Positions 9,688-17,940 of a stretch of 64,000 nucleotides of DNA are shown here, piece by piece. The translations under genes and the position numbers were made by a program. Source of the stretch: Paenibacillus hemerocallicola. GTDB taxonomy: Bacteria; Bacillota; Bacilli; Paenibacillales; NBRC-103111. The stretch's first letter is position 1. The number at the start of each line of letters is the position of its first letter. The DNA lies in NCBI RefSeq assembly GCF_006265175.1, contig NZ_VDCQ01000030.1:21047-85046 (forward strand). The letters are read 5' to 3'. Under the pieces are notes generated by a model. The model saw only the letters and a program-made list of their open reading frames with translations. It searched no databases and was not told where the DNA came from.

Positions 9688-10543
9688 AATTCACCTCCCC
9701 GAACTCGCCGATGCTATTTCCATATCCGTTTATTCCTTTATTTCTGCGGTACTGGGTCGGAGTTATTCCAAAATAACGTTTAAACAAATCTCCGAATTGC
9801 GATTGGGAAATATAACCAAGTTGTTCTGCGATTACACCGATAGTAAAGTCGGTGGAAACAAGCCATTCTTGTGCCTTTGCCATTTTTAAGTTTTGTAAAT
9901 ACTTGATCGGGGAAACCCGAAATACTTTTGAGTAGGAGTTGCATAAATAGACTGGATTACTTCGAACCAAATCCGCCAAATACTGCAAAGTAAGGGGGCG
10001 CATATAATTATTGCGGATATAGCGGTTCACCGTAATAAGTCTGGAGTCGATTTTACCTATTGGTCGTTTGGCCGGTGTCAAAACATTCTCTTTCTCTACA
10101 TGCAAGGATTGAAGCAACGAATAAAGTTGCCTTTCTGTTTCCGGCAATACTTCCGTAGAAATTCTATTTTCCGCGAATAAAGGGGCGACTATGGATGTGG
10201 CTTGGATGGCAAACGAGTTCTGGCTGTGCACGATTAAAGATCGCTCCCATTCCTCTGAAGCGGCTCCCCATTGAAAAATAATTCCTCGTACCGTAACAGG
10301 ATGGGCGGTTGTGTTGACGAGACGGAATTTCCTGCCTATCAGTACATCTCCATGTTGTAGTCGCTGACCGGTTTTATGCCCCTGTAAATGCAGGGATCCA
10401 AATATTTCGATATAAGCGTAGTACTCTGCTTGGACATTCCAATGAGTCGAGCTCCCCGAGGTAATGATTTCGTTTGTATGGATCGAACAAATTTTTACAA
10501 ACACGGTATCACCATATTCGCGATGTAATGAGGACGGTTTCAC
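9671..10543 (-). CDS. AraC-family transcriptional regulator of the cluster
   Basis: A 290-residue one-component regulator. The N-terminal ~150 residues look like a cupin-type sensor domain (HGDVLIGRKFRLVN), and the C-terminal ~100 residues are a double helix-turn-helix AraC domain (LQYLADLVRSNPVYLCNSYSK, then IGVIAEQLGYISQSQFGDLFKRYFGITP in two pieces). It starts with GTG at 10543, only a few bases after a predicted transcription start, so its leader is very short. It heads the minus arm (regulator, carrier protein, hisF) and diverges from the main operon, so it is the natural candidate for pathway control. The effector is unknown. Confidence 0.88.
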   Translation of the reverse strand: MKPSSLHREYGDTVFVKICSIHTNEIITSGSSTHWNVQAEYYAYIEIFGSLHLQGHKTGQRLQHGDVLIGRKFRLVNTTAHPVTVRGIIFQWGAASEEWERSLIVHSQNSFAIQATSIVAPLFAENRISTEVLPETERQLYSLLQSLHVEKENVLTPAKRPIGKIDSRLITVNRYIRNNYMRPLTLQYLADLVRSNPVYLCNSYSKVFRVSPIKYLQNLKMAKAQEWLVSTDFTIGVIAEQLGYISQSQFGDLFKRYFGITPTQYRRNKGINGYGNSIGEFGEVNCEFKH

Positions 10544-10558
10544 ACAATTTTAATATAA

Positions 10559-10586
10559 ATTTTACCATGAAAAAAAGGAAATTCAA
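10559..10586 (-). promoter_or_regulatory. Predicted promoter of the araC-ACP-hisF arm
   Basis: On the minus strand a -35 TTGAAT (10586-10581) and -10 TAAAAT (10564-10559) are separated by 16 bases. The predicted transcript start is about eight bases before the GTG start of the regulator. Confidence 0.5.
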
Positions 10587-10594
10587 GTTAGTTT

Positions 10595-10646
10595 TTGATG
10601 TATATCCTATATAATACATATAATCGGTATTTACAGATATTATCTG
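10595..10646 (+). promoter_or_regulatory. Predicted promoter and operator-like palindrome of the main operon
   Basis: A -35 like TTGATG (10595-10600) and a -10 TATAAT (10619-10624) are 18 bases apart. Immediately downstream the 13-base inverted repeat CAGATATTATCTG (10634-10646) lies where a bound regulator would control initiation. About 100 AT-rich leader bases follow before the first gene. Confidence 0.5.
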
Positions 10647-10741
10647 AATTTACATAAATGATAGTGTTGCAATGAGGTCTGTGATATAGTACCTTCCATG
10701 AAAATATTAATTTTTTTACTTTATATTGTAAAAAAAGGGGG

Positions 10742-11956
10742 ATGAGTACTATACCAGTTACAAGTGACGAGCTTTCTTATAGTTTGAATGGCAAAATAAA
10801 TGATTTACAGAAAGCATTTAGCGATAAAGCCGGTTATTATGATCAATCAGGTTTATTTCCACATGAAAACATAGATTTGGTAACCAATAACGCTCTACAT
10901 ACAGTCACTATAGACTCGGATTACGGCGGAATGGAATTAGGTTTTGAAGAGACTAGTGAATTGCTGGTGCGTCTCGCTTCAGGTTGTCCTTCTACGGCCT
11001 TATGTTTGGCAATGCATTACTACACCATTGCCGGATTAAACAAAGTGCTCTCCCCGCAACAAAAAAGCAAAATTTATTCGGACATACGTAATAACGGACA
11101 TTACTTCACATCCTTTAATCAACCGAACGTGACGATTGTTCAAGCGAACCAGGATTTCACCCAGAGCACGGGAATAGCAATAAAAAAAGTGGATGAAGGG
11201 TATTTAGTGAACGGAGTCAAGAGATGTTCTTCGGGCATTGACAGATTTTCGTACATTCCGATTTATGGGAATCAAGTGGGCATTGATAAAAGCAGGTTTG
11301 GTATTTCGGCATTGTTTTTACGAAGGGACGACCCCGGTGTAACCATAACCAGCTCTTGGGATAACGCATCTTTAAGAGCATCTGCAGGTCATGATGTCTT
11401 ACTTAACGATGTTTTTGTGAGTAAGGACAGATTAATTGGCCATGAGGGATTTGGAGTCGAGAATACTTCCAATTTGGTGTTTTGGTCAAGGATGGCTATA
11501 TCTTCGGTTTATTTGGGTATTGCCAAAGCTTCCATGGATTACATAACTACTATTATTAAACATAAAAAAGATTATGTTTCGAAGAAAACGCTCGCTTTTT
11601 TACCTAACATACAATATGCCTTTTCCGAACTGAAAATCAAATATGATACAGCCCATAGTCAGTTGAAAATGTTTGTCAAACAGGCGGATTATGAAACTTT
11701 TAATGGTAAATACACGGACGATTTGTTTCAACGGGCGCTTGTAACCAAATTTTTTGTTGGTCGGACCGCCAATGAGATCGTATGGCAAGCTATGCAGATT
11801 GAAGGCATGAGATCCATGTCAAGAGGAAGTGTTTTGGAGAGACTGTATAGGGATGTTAGAGCCGCTACTTTTCATCAACCGAATGACGATCTGATGAAGG
11901 AAATATTGGCGAAAAAGGCACTTGGACTCATCGCTCCCAAAAATAGATGGGTATAG
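10742..11956 (+). CDS. Acyl-CoA-dehydrogenase-family flavoenzyme
   Basis: A 404-residue protein of the acyl-CoA dehydrogenase fold: helical N-terminal domain (GGMELGFEETSELL), beta middle domain (VKRCSSGIDRFSYIP) and a C-terminal four-helix bundle ending in LYRDVRAATFHQPNDD, as in this family and in the related flavin monooxygenases (DszC/SfnC-like). In natural product clusters such enzymes desaturate or oxidise carrier-protein-bound substrates; I infer that here too. It is the first gene of the plus operon. The ATG is directly preceded by GGGGG with almost no spacer, which is unusual and makes the exact start uncertain. Confidence 0.85.
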   Translation: MSTIPVTSDELSYSLNGKINDLQKAFSDKAGYYDQSGLFPHENIDLVTNNALHTVTIDSDYGGMELGFEETSELLVRLASGCPSTALCLAMHYYTIAGLNKVLSPQQKSKIYSDIRNNGHYFTSFNQPNVTIVQANQDFTQSTGIAIKKVDEGYLVNGVKRCSSGIDRFSYIPIYGNQVGIDKSRFGISALFLRRDDPGVTITSSWDNASLRASAGHDVLLNDVFVSKDRLIGHEGFGVENTSNLVFWSRMAISSVYLGIAKASMDYITTIIKHKKDYVSKKTLAFLPNIQYAFSELKIKYDTAHSQLKMFVKQADYETFNGKYTDDLFQRALVTKFFVGRTANEIVWQAMQIEGMRSMSRGSVLERLYRDVRAATFHQPNDDLMKEILAKKALGLIAPKNRWV

Positions 11957-12005
11957 GGAGAAAGTAGACTATTAATTGGAAAATTTATGTTCGGGAGAGA
12001 TTTAT

Positions 12006-13196
12006 ATGAAACTTGAGCTTGATTTTTTTTCTCACTTGCTAGTGGATACGTATCCATTTCAATTTAGGATTTCCAATGAAGACACTTCCGTTCATCTGAA
12101 GAGCGATTCTCTCGAAGTTCTGGCGCATACGAGGGCTTATTTGCACTATGAACTTACGAATACGCCTAATTTATACAATTGGGAATTTATAGCGCTCACA
12201 TCGTGTTCAATGGATTTTGAGGTGCTATTTCAAGGAGCCGAACAAAAAAATCTGGAGTATGGGGATCCGGGCTCCACAATACATATTTCTTCTTGGCTCG
12301 GGATTCGGAACCATCGATCAAAAAGCTTTATTTTTGTTAACCATAAGGAACGTAAAGTCATTCTTATAAATTCTGATGAACGTTCACTGTTTGTGGATAC
12401 CTATAAAGCAGTTCGGCAAACGATAACTAGTGAATTGATGGGACGGTGTATTCCGTTACATTGTTCAAGCTTTTCTTATGGCGGTCAAGGTATTATTTTT
12501 GTGGGCGATAAAGGAAGCGGGAAAACGACTCTGCTGGTGGCCTCATTGTTACAAAAAGGAAGATTGGCTAGCTATCTAGGAAATGACCGGATTTTGGCAC
12601 GTGCGGATGAAACGGGAGTCAATCTTTATGTGTGGCCTACTGTACTTGGAATTGGGCCGGGTGCGATTCATAATATGCCAAAATTCAAAGAGCAAATGTT
12701 GCCGGATCTGCATGATCGCGCGGGTGGAACGGCTCGATGGCTGTTCGATCAAGAGTTGATAACGGAGCCTGAAGGCCCCTTTAAAGAAGTAGAGAATCTG
12801 GAACGGAGTAAACAATGGAACTGGCCCCAAAAACTTTGGCTAACGCCGATGGAGGTAGCTGCTTCCTGCAATACCAACCTGGGACATCGGAGCGGGCTAA
12901 ATCTGATTATTTATCCCAGTCTTAATCCGGATGCCAAGCATGTATCCGTAGAAGAGATCAATGGGGAACAGTCGGCCGAAATGATAAATTCAAATATTTT
13001 GAAAGAACTTACATTTTATCCGAATTGGATGAAACTTCCGACTCCTCACACAGATGTATGGAATAATTCCGTTGCTGAATTGCAGGAAAAGGTTAAAAAA
13101 ATTCCTGCTTATAAAATTACCGGCGGGCCTGATACTGAAGCTGTAGTAAATGCCGTTTTTTCATTACTCTCTCGTAGGGGAAAGGGGAGAGTCTAA
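12006..13196 (+). CDS. HPr-kinase-like P-loop protein
   Basis: A 396-residue protein with an HprK-like ATP-binding domain: P-loop GDKGSGKTT at about 167-175 preceded by LHCSSFSYGGQG, with a less recognisable N-terminal half. Proteins of this kind (unlike true HprK of the PTS) occur in lasso peptide and other RiPP-like clusters; in the paeninodin group they phosphorylate the peptide. Here no lasso cyclase or peptide is visible, so the target is open. The ATG at 12006 with a GGGAGAG site is preferred to the TTG at 11976. The stop overlaps the next start by one base (TAATG). Confidence 0.75.
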   Translation: MKLELDFFSHLLVDTYPFQFRISNEDTSVHLKSDSLEVLAHTRAYLHYELTNTPNLYNWEFIALTSCSMDFEVLFQGAEQKNLEYGDPGSTIHISSWLGIRNHRSKSFIFVNHKERKVILINSDERSLFVDTYKAVRQTITSELMGRCIPLHCSSFSYGGQGIIFVGDKGSGKTTLLVASLLQKGRLASYLGNDRILARADETGVNLYVWPTVLGIGPGAIHNMPKFKEQMLPDLHDRAGGTARWLFDQELITEPEGPFKEVENLERSKQWNWPQKLWLTPMEVAASCNTNLGHRSGLNLIIYPSLNPDAKHVSVEEINGEQSAEMINSNILKELTFYPNWMKLPTPHTDVWNNSVAELQEKVKKIPAYKITGGPDTEAVVNAVFSLLSRRGKGRV

Positions 13197-14470
13197 TGTT
13201 AGCTTTTTTCGGAGGAAAACCCGAAGTTACAGTTACTCAACCGCACAGTAATTGGCCAATTGTTCTACCCGAAGTAATTCGTGCTGTCCAGAAATATTTG
13301 GAGGATGGAAGCCCGCTATCCATTAGTGATAAGACTGGCGTGGTTAATGATCTGGAAACAAGTTTTGAAGAATATTACGGTCTCCCGTATGCGCTTCTGA
13401 CCAACTCGGGAAGCAACGCTTTATTTTCGGCATTTATGGCAATAGGCATCGGTCCTGGTGACGAGGTCATCGCCCCGACTTACGCATTCCATGCTTGCAT
13501 AACTTCTGTAATTAATCGAGGAGCGGTTCCAGTATTATGCGACACCGAGCCCGACTCTATGAACATCGATGCGGCTTCTATCGAGCAATTAATTACTCCG
13601 CGAACCCGTGCAATTGTCGTTGTGCATAATTGGGGTCATCCGGTCGATCTGGAACGGATTAGACTCGTTGCGGACAGACACGGTTTGTATTTGATTGAAG
13701 ACTGCTCTCATGCGCACGGATCGGAGTATAACCATCAGAAGGTCGGAACGTTCGGAGACATTAGCTGCTTTAGCCTTCAAGCCAATAAACTTGTATGCGC
13801 CGGGGAAGGCGGGGTTTTGCTTACTCCTCACAGGGAATTGTACGAACGTGCATGTTTATTGGGGCACTACAGAGGACGCAGCCACACGACTATCAAAAGT
13901 AAGTTCTACAAGCAATTTGCCGAGACAGGCTATGGTCTGAAAAATCGAATCCATCCGTTGGCTGCTGTTATAGCCCGAGAATATTTTTTAGCGCTTGACG
14001 ATGAAGTTGGCAGACGGGTGGAGATGTTTCATTCATTGAATGAAATACTAAGAACTTTGCCCGGAATAAATCCGCCACTGATTAAAGAATACGTGACAAG
14101 ACATTCCTACTATGGATACAAGCCGGAGTATAATCCGGATGAATTAGAGGGCTTGAGCATGGAGTTGTTTATAGATGCGTTGAAGTCCGAAGGCGTTGAA
14201 ATACATAAGCCGACTTTCAAAATGATACATCAACTTGAACTATATAGAACAAGAAACAATAGGCTTTATCCCAATACTCCCGAAAACTGGAGGGTGTACG
14301 GGGATGGAGATTTCCCGAATTCCGAAAAACTGATTACAAAATTGCTAACTTTATCTATTCCAACGGGACCAGAATCAAAATCAATCATGGAACAGTACAT
14401 GAACGCATTTTATAAAGTAGTCGAAAATTATCGTAAGCTACTAGATTACTCGACAGTTGCATTGAAATAG
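13196..14470 (+). CDS. DegT/DnrJ/EryC1-family PLP aminotransferase
   Basis: A 424-residue aspartate-aminotransferase-fold enzyme that typically transfers an amino group from glutamine or glutamate to a keto sugar, keto-cyclitol or related ketone. The expected parts are seen: TNSGSNAL cofactor-phosphate region (69-76), IEDCSHAHG (Asp169, pyridine contact) and CFSLQANK with the PLP-binding Lys198 followed by GEGG. The family includes cyclitol aminotransferases of aminoglycoside pathways (BtrS, StsC) and AHBA synthase; which activity applies is not clear. Translation is coupled to the preceding gene. Confidence 0.9.
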   Translation: MLAFFGGKPEVTVTQPHSNWPIVLPEVIRAVQKYLEDGSPLSISDKTGVVNDLETSFEEYYGLPYALLTNSGSNALFSAFMAIGIGPGDEVIAPTYAFHACITSVINRGAVPVLCDTEPDSMNIDAASIEQLITPRTRAIVVVHNWGHPVDLERIRLVADRHGLYLIEDCSHAHGSEYNHQKVGTFGDISCFSLQANKLVCAGEGGVLLTPHRELYERACLLGHYRGRSHTTIKSKFYKQFAETGYGLKNRIHPLAAVIAREYFLALDDEVGRRVEMFHSLNEILRTLPGINPPLIKEYVTRHSYYGYKPEYNPDELEGLSMELFIDALKSEGVEIHKPTFKMIHQLELYRTRNNRLYPNTPENWRVYGDGDFPNSEKLITKLLTLSIPTGPESKSIMEQYMNAFYKVVENYRKLLDYSTVALK

Positions 14471-14499
14471 AGGAGTAGCTTTCCTAGGAGTGTTCTAGC

Positions 14500-15453
14500 T
14501 TGTCTATCGAATTGATAAATGATGTGTTTCCGGACAGTGCGATTACTTGTACCGAGGTTTTAATAGATCAACCCAATAAGCTAGTAATAAGATACGGTCT
14601 ATTGCAAGGAACAACAAAAAGAAATGTAGTATATAAAAAAGGTTCATATAAAGAGATGCAAATTTCGGAATATCTCGATAAAATAAAAGTTCCAGGAATT
14701 CCATTTTTGTATTATGTTGATGATAAACAAATGATTATGGAAAGTACTGGCGATCCAATCAAAAAGAATTCGGTAATTCCCGTCTCGGTGCTGAATACGA
14801 TTTGTTATGTACATAACGCGACTATTGGTAAAATAGAGTCGATTCCTTTTGTTGGAATACACACCGAGAAAACGTACTATGAAGAGCTGGAGGATCTCCA
14901 ACTCATATTAACAACGGTCCTTAACGGTAAACACGCCGAAATTTTATTCGATAACGAAATGAAAGCGATTATTATGGAAAGTATGTATGAAATATCAAAA
15001 TATTTTTATGCATTACAAACTACAAATTGCTTCAGTCTCATTCATTTTGATTTATGGAGTGGTAATATGCTGATCAATCAGGAGGGGCACGGATATAGTG
15101 TTATAGATTGGGGAAAAGGTGCCTACGGGAATCCCGTGTTTGATCTAATCACCTTTTCGGACTGGAGGAGGTCGGCAAATTTTTACTATAAACATAGAAT
15201 AAAGAATCCAGCTTACCAGCTAAATTATGACAAATTTCAATTACAGTGCTACATAGCCAGAACGGTTAAAATTTTAAGTTATTTAGACTGGGATCTGAAT
15301 GTGAATAATTTGGTAACGAAAGATTTGAATAATAAAGTCATTAAAAAAGTCGTAACGATGAGAAAGGCTCATATAAAAAGGAGGCTTGACGAGATCCGGA
15401 CTAATTTATTCATATTAAAGAACTTGAAGCCGACAGAGAAGGCCATTTTATGA
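14500..15453 (+). CDS. Aminoglycoside/choline-phosphotransferase-like kinase
   Basis: A 317-residue APH-fold kinase. The catalytic loop reads IHFDLWSGN (Asp184, Asn189) and the metal-binding motif VIDWGKGAYGNPVFDL (Asp203). Such enzymes phosphorylate hydroxyls of aminoglycosides, choline or sugars. It could confer self-resistance or protect a biosynthetic intermediate; the directly coupled phosphatase downstream fits a phosphorylate-then-release scheme. The start is TTG at 14500 with AGGAG nine bases upstream. The C-terminal 70 residues are rich in Lys/Arg. Its stop overlaps the next start (ATGA). Confidence 0.85.
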   Translation: MSIELINDVFPDSAITCTEVLIDQPNKLVIRYGLLQGTTKRNVVYKKGSYKEMQISEYLDKIKVPGIPFLYYVDDKQMIMESTGDPIKKNSVIPVSVLNTICYVHNATIGKIESIPFVGIHTEKTYYEELEDLQLILTTVLNGKHAEILFDNEMKAIIMESMYEISKYFYALQTTNCFSLIHFDLWSGNMLINQEGHGYSVIDWGKGAYGNPVFDLITFSDWRRSANFYYKHRIKNPAYQLNYDKFQLQCYIARTVKILSYLDWDLNVNNLVTKDLNNKVIKKVVTMRKAHIKRRLDEIRTNLFILKNLKPTEKAIL

Positions 15454-16121
15454 CCAAGGGCATCATATTCGATTTTGATGGTGTAATCCTCGATACGGAA
15501 ACGATCGATTATAAAGTTATGTGTCAAATATATGAAGAATATGGGGCCGTATTGCCGCTTGACATGTGGGCGAGGAGGGTCGGCGGACATAAAAATAATT
15601 TCGATCCCTATGAATATCTTATAAGCTGTACGCAAAACAATCTAAATAAAAATGATCTTAAGAAGTATAAAAAGGCCAAGTATGAGCAATGTATGGCAAA
15701 TGAAAGGCTGCTGCCCGGAGTGCTATCATGTCTACAATCCGCGAAAAGGATGAACATCCCGGTAAGTATCGCCTCCAGTTCACCACGAAAAAGAATAGTA
15801 GAACTGCTAGGCAAATTTAATATCATTGACTATTTCGCCTATATTGTGAGTTCAGAAGATGTAGTTAACGTCAAGCCCCATCCGGACTTATACTTGAAAG
15901 CCGTGTCGTTGATGAATCTGGAACCATTCGATGTTATAGCCATTGAAGATTCACCTGCAGGAGCAAGGGCAGCGAAGGACGCCGACATATATTGTATTAT
16001 TGTTCCAAATGAAATGACGAGAAGATTTACTTTTCAAAATGTGGACTTGCAATTAAATTCTTTGCAGGAAATGGAGTTGCCCGATCTGTTAAACTATGTA
16101 AATATAGTGAAAGGAAGATAA
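15450..16121 (+). CDS. HAD-family phosphatase/phosphoglucomutase-like
   Basis: A 223-residue HAD hydrolase of the beta-phosphoglucomutase/CbbY type. Motif I is FDFDGVILD (Asp8 nucleophile, Asp10), motif II lies in SIASSSPRKR, motif III lysine in NVKPHPDLY, and motif IV is IEDSPAGARAA. It probably dephosphorylates a small sugar-like phosphate. Because it starts inside the stop codon of the APH-like kinase gene, the two products are likely made in step and may act on the same compound. Confidence 0.88.
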   Translation: MTKGIIFDFDGVILDTETIDYKVMCQIYEEYGAVLPLDMWARRVGGHKNNFDPYEYLISCTQNNLNKNDLKKYKKAKYEQCMANERLLPGVLSCLQSAKRMNIPVSIASSSPRKRIVELLGKFNIIDYFAYIVSSEDVVNVKPHPDLYLKAVSLMNLEPFDVIAIEDSPAGARAAKDADIYCIIVPNEMTRRFTFQNVDLQLNSLQEMELPDLLNYVNIVKGR

Positions 16122-16124
16122 AAG

Positions 16125-17288
16125 ATGGAAATCGAGTTGGCTTTAGAAGAGAGACTGATTCTCAAACTAATAAAGCTAGACATGACAGACGAAGAAGTAG
16201 AAGAATGCCGCCGCTTAATGAGTGAAGGAGCAGTTGATTGGGGGAGAATGATTCATCTCGCGGTTATGCATAAAGTTACCATGATTATGTATAGAAATGT
16301 TATAGAGAAAAATATATTCAATGTTGAAGGCAAATGGAAAAATATTCTCAACACCTACCTTGCAGGGAATCGGATACGTAATGAAATGATTTATCGTCAT
16401 ATTTATCCCGTATTAAGCGAATTGTCTGAAATAGACGTAACATGCATCCTATTAAAAGGCGCTTTATTAAATCATACCTTATACGATGATTTTGGATTGC
16501 GACATAGTAACGATGTCGATTTACTTGTAAGTGAAGATGCTTTGACGGTTACCGAGAAAATTTTTGAAAAGCACGGATTTATTCAAGGCCAGATCAACTG
16601 GGAGACTAGAAAGCTGGAACCGGCCACTAGAAAACAAAAAGCTTTTCAGCGAATGTCTACCCATGAGCTAATGCCTTTTATATTGGAAAAAAACGAGAGT
16701 TTTTGCAAATTTGTCGAGGTCGACGTTCATTTCGATATTTTTAGCCGAGCCAAAAGAATGAGAGCAAATTTCCCTATCGCGGAACTGTTTAAATCAGCAA
16801 AAAAAATAACTATTAACGGGAATATTGAATGCTACTCTCTAAAGCCGGAATACAATCTAATGCAATTAGCATCGCACCTCTATCAGGATGCAACAATGAT
16901 ACAAAGTATTTCAAGGGGGAAAGACATTGAGCTAATAAAATTCGTGGATTTAAATGAATTCATACGTCGGAATATTCATGAAATAAATTGGGGAGTTTTT
17001 GCCGAACAATTGGTGGAATTTCGAATCAACCCCATCGTTTATTACGCTATTTATTATACGGAGCAAATATTTGGCGAACTAGTTCCCAGATCTTTTATGA
17101 ACAGTATTTGCCCGCCCGATCAGGAATACCTTAATATGTTTGCATTCGAGGAAGAGCATCAGCACGTATGGCAACAGCCATTTTTTGAGCGTATGTTTAA
17201 TTTCGATAGAAAAGAGGCGTTGAAAGATATTAAAAAAGATGAGTCTTTAAAATACATCTCTATTCTGAAGGAGTTAAAAGCAAAGTAA
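16125..17288 (+). CDS. Nucleotidyltransferase-family protein (NTP_transf_5-like)
   Basis: A 387-residue protein with a pol-beta-type nucleotidyltransferase core: KGALL at 111-115 and the metal motif HSNDVDLLV (Asp130, Asp132). The family (putative nucleotidyltransferase, Pfam NTP_transf_5-like) is found next to HprK-like kinases in lasso peptide clusters of Bacillus and Paenibacillus. The reaction in this cluster is unknown; transfer of a nucleotidyl group or, by analogy with some lasso clusters, participation in sugar attachment are possibilities. It is three bases after the HAD gene and shares the low GC of this half of the operon. Confidence 0.75.
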   Translation: MEIELALEERLILKLIKLDMTDEEVEECRRLMSEGAVDWGRMIHLAVMHKVTMIMYRNVIEKNIFNVEGKWKNILNTYLAGNRIRNEMIYRHIYPVLSELSEIDVTCILLKGALLNHTLYDDFGLRHSNDVDLLVSEDALTVTEKIFEKHGFIQGQINWETRKLEPATRKQKAFQRMSTHELMPFILEKNESFCKFVEVDVHFDIFSRAKRMRANFPIAELFKSAKKITINGNIECYSLKPEYNLMQLASHLYQDATMIQSISRGKDIELIKFVDLNEFIRRNIHEINWGVFAEQLVEFRINPIVYYAIYYTEQIFGELVPRSFMNSICPPDQEYLNMFAFEEEHQHVWQQPFFERMFNFDRKEALKDIKKDESLKYISILKELKAK

Positions 17289-17319
17289 TATAGCAGAATT
17301 TTATTGGAGGAATTTTTGT

Positions 17320-17916
17320 ATGATAGGAATTATAGATTATGGTGCGGGTAATCTCTTCAGCGTGCAAAAATCAATCGAAAAACTAGGAAAACAAGCAAAA
17401 ATAGTTTCATATCCCGAAGATTTTACGCAAATCGATAAAGTAATCCTTCCGGGTGTAGGGAATGCAAAAAGAACTATGGATATTTTGGACCATCGGGGGC
17501 TAAGCAGAGCTATAAACGAAATCGTAAAAGAAATACCCTTTCTGGGAATTTGTTTGGGGATGCAGTTGCTTCTAGACTATAGCAAAGAAAATGATGCCAC
17601 TTGTTTAGGGATTGTGAGTGGCGGGGTAGTACCTTTTGACCAAAGCCTCAGAGTTCCACACATGGGTTGGAATGAAGTAAAGCAGGAAAAAAAACATAGA
17701 ATCTTTGATGGCATTCCGGATAAGTCCAATTTTTATTTTGTTCATTCTTATCGTGTGTTTACAAACGATTCGGAACATACAATTGGAACAACCATTTACG
17801 ATGGCTCGTTTTCGAGCGTAATCGCCAAAGAGGACCATATTATCGGGGTACAATTCCATCCCGAGAAAAGCGGAGAAACAGGCCTTTTACTGCTTGAAAA
17901 TTTTTGTCGTTTGTAA
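17320..17916 (+). CDS. hisH: HisH-type glutamine amidotransferase
   Basis: A 198-residue class I glutaminase. The catalytic triad is visible as Cys78 (GICLGMQ), His180 and Glu182 (QFHPEKS). HisH releases ammonia from glutamine and passes it through the HisF barrel. Its partner should be the HisF2-type protein at 8554-9327, which lies 8 kb away and on the opposite strand, an odd split for two subunits of one complex. With no other histidine genes, the pair probably supplies ammonia for amidine, amide or imidazole formation on the cluster's product. RBS is TTGGAGGAA. Confidence 0.9.
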   Translation: MIGIIDYGAGNLFSVQKSIEKLGKQAKIVSYPEDFTQIDKVILPGVGNAKRTMDILDHRGLSRAINEIVKEIPFLGICLGMQLLLDYSKENDATCLGIVSGGVVPFDQSLRVPHMGWNEVKQEKKHRIFDGIPDKSNFYFVHSYRVFTNDSEHTIGTTIYDGSFSSVIAKEDHIIGVQFHPEKSGETGLLLLENFCRL

Positions 17917-17940
17917 ATTGCATAAAACGAAGGAGAGCCA

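Noticed and set aside
12006..17288. Lasso peptide cluster
   Set aside because: No asparagine-synthetase-like cyclase, leader peptidase, PqqD-like protein or precursor peptide was found.
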